Shown here: one piece after another, positions 11,998 through 12,536 of the stretch | Layout of the letters: every line of letters starts with the position of its first letter | Position numbering within the stretch: position 1 is the stretch's first letter | Source: Streptosporangiaceae bacterium | GTDB lineage: Bacteria; Actinomycetota; Actinomycetes; Streptosporangiales; Streptosporangiaceae | Length of the DNA stretch: 12,536 nucleotides | Direction of reading: 5' to 3' | Assembly: GCA_030041195.1 (NCBI GenBank) | Contig: JASHOI010000646.1 | Location: 1-12,536 of the forward strand | Notes under the pieces: generated by a model | Told to the model about the DNA's origin: nothing | The model's input: only the letters and a program-made list of their open reading frames with translations | Databases searched by the model: none | Position numbers and translations under genes: made by a program

Positions 11998-12536
11998 TCA
12001 CGCGCCGGCCAGCGCGATGATCACAACCGGGGGCGACGTCGGCTGCGGTGACCCGCCGGCCGGCTCGACCGTCAGCCCCACGCTCTCCCCGGCCGAGAGC
12101 CCGGACACCACCATGGGGCCGGCCATCTTCCCGCTCCCGGACATGCTGATCATTCCGGCCGGCCGGTTCCCCGCCGGTCCCATCAGCCACAGCTCGTAGC
12201 CCTCAGACGACGGCAGTATCCGCAGGTCGGCGGCTGTGAAGACGAGCGCGTGCTCGCGGTGGGACATCACCACGGTCGCGATGCCCCCGGTGGCCACCGG
12301 GGCGCTCATCATCTTGGCGTCCGGCGCGGTGAGCACCAGCGCGACCGCGTGATCGTGCCCCTGGACCTGATCAAGCCGGCTGTGCATGCCATACGCGGAG
12401 ATCCCGGCGGTGATGGCGAGAACGGCCAGCACGCAGGCGGCGGCGCCGGCTAGCACGATGGCCAGCCTGGGCCGCCAGCCGCGGAGGCCGCGGCCGCGCA
12501 GCCGCAGCGCCCACCACGGCGCGGGCCGCACGGCAA
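11998..12536 (-). CDS. RskA-type anti-sigma factor, C-terminal part (partial, cut by window edge)
   Basis: Membrane anti-sigma factor that holds an ECF sigma factor (SigK type) until proteolysis releases it. The visible part begins in an Arg/Trp-rich cytosolic segment, crosses the membrane once (LAIVLAGAAACVLAVLAITA), and ends in the extracellular RskA domain with the diagnostic SSEGYELWLMGPAGNRPAG and VGLTVEPAGGSPQPTSPPVV. The frame stays open to the window end, so the N-terminal zinc-containing sigma-binding domain lies beyond 12536; GTG 12531 is merely an internal valine. The outer domain is rich in Met (KMMSAP, MISMSGSGKMAGPM), unusual but of unknown meaning. A partner sigma gene is expected upstream, outside the window. 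Confidence 0.9.
   Translation of the reverse strand, partial: AVRPAPWWALRLRGRGLRGWRPRLAIVLAGAAACVLAVLAITAGISAYGMHSRLDQVQGHDHAVALVLTAPDAKMMSAPVATGGIATVVMSHREHALVFTAADLRILPSSEGYELWLMGPAGNRPAGMISMSGSGKMAGPMVVSGLSAGESVGLTVEPAGGSPQPTSPPVVIIALAGA

Overview
The window is high-GC DNA with strong G/C preference at third codon positions, GTG and TTG starts, and gene families typical of Actinomycetes: a PknB-type kinase, a mycothiol-type DinB-fold protein, an RNase H/phosphatase fusion of the Rv2228c type, an Rv2229c-like zinc-ribbon protein and an RskA-type anti-sigma factor. It looks chromosomal. No integrase, transposase, phage gene, tRNA or CRISPR array was seen. Genus cannot be assigned from the sequence.

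Layout, left to right. (1) 1-838 (-) is the N-terminal kinase domain of a Ser/Thr protein kinase cut by the window edge. It diverges from 1176-2084 (+), an unrecognised coiled-coil protein with an acidic repeat tract. (2) 2152-2685 (+) is a GNAT acetyltransferase, possibly coupled to a 31-residue ORF. It is followed by a 370-base gene-poor stretch holding a long inverted repeat, a 22-bp tandem duplication and a short minus-strand ORF with a full Shine-Dalgarno. (3) 3056-4494 (+) is a tight three-gene operon (mycothiol-type DinB-fold protein, ArsR-family regulator, AHSA1/SRPBCC protein) behind a near-consensus sigma-70 promoter whose -10 and start region are covered by two tandem palindromes. 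(4) 4491-5468 (-) is an MDR-family NAD(P)H oxidoreductase that ends tail to tail with the operon. (5) 5582-6807 (+) is a second GNAT followed by flavin-dependent thymidylate synthase ThyX. (6) 6797-7403 is a scar: the C-terminal end of a LysR regulator (-) and the C-terminal end of a DHA2-type efflux pump (+) lie back to back, as if one deletion removed the middle of a divergent pair. (7) 7446-7697 (-) is a small Cys2-His2-like protein. (8) 7882-9611 (+) is a nickel/cobalt permease followed by a Fur-family regulator, with a Nur-box-like operator over the permease promoter. (9) 9589-10001 (-) is RNase P RNA. (10) 10046-11931 (-) is the RNase H/phosphatase fusion translationally coupled behind a zinc-ribbon coiled-coil protein. 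(11) 11998-12536 (-) is the RskA-domain end of an anti-sigma factor.

The points most worth following are the possible duplication of an RNase P RNA terminus on the far side of the nickel cassette, the back-to-back LysR/DHA2 remnant, the double-palindrome operator of the three-gene operon, a recurring leaderless start arrangement (TANNNT six bases before GTG at three genes, seven or eight at two more), and the unclassified acidic coiled-coil protein. Most other content is ordinary actinobacterial housekeeping and accessory metabolism. No clearly new multi-gene system was demonstrated.
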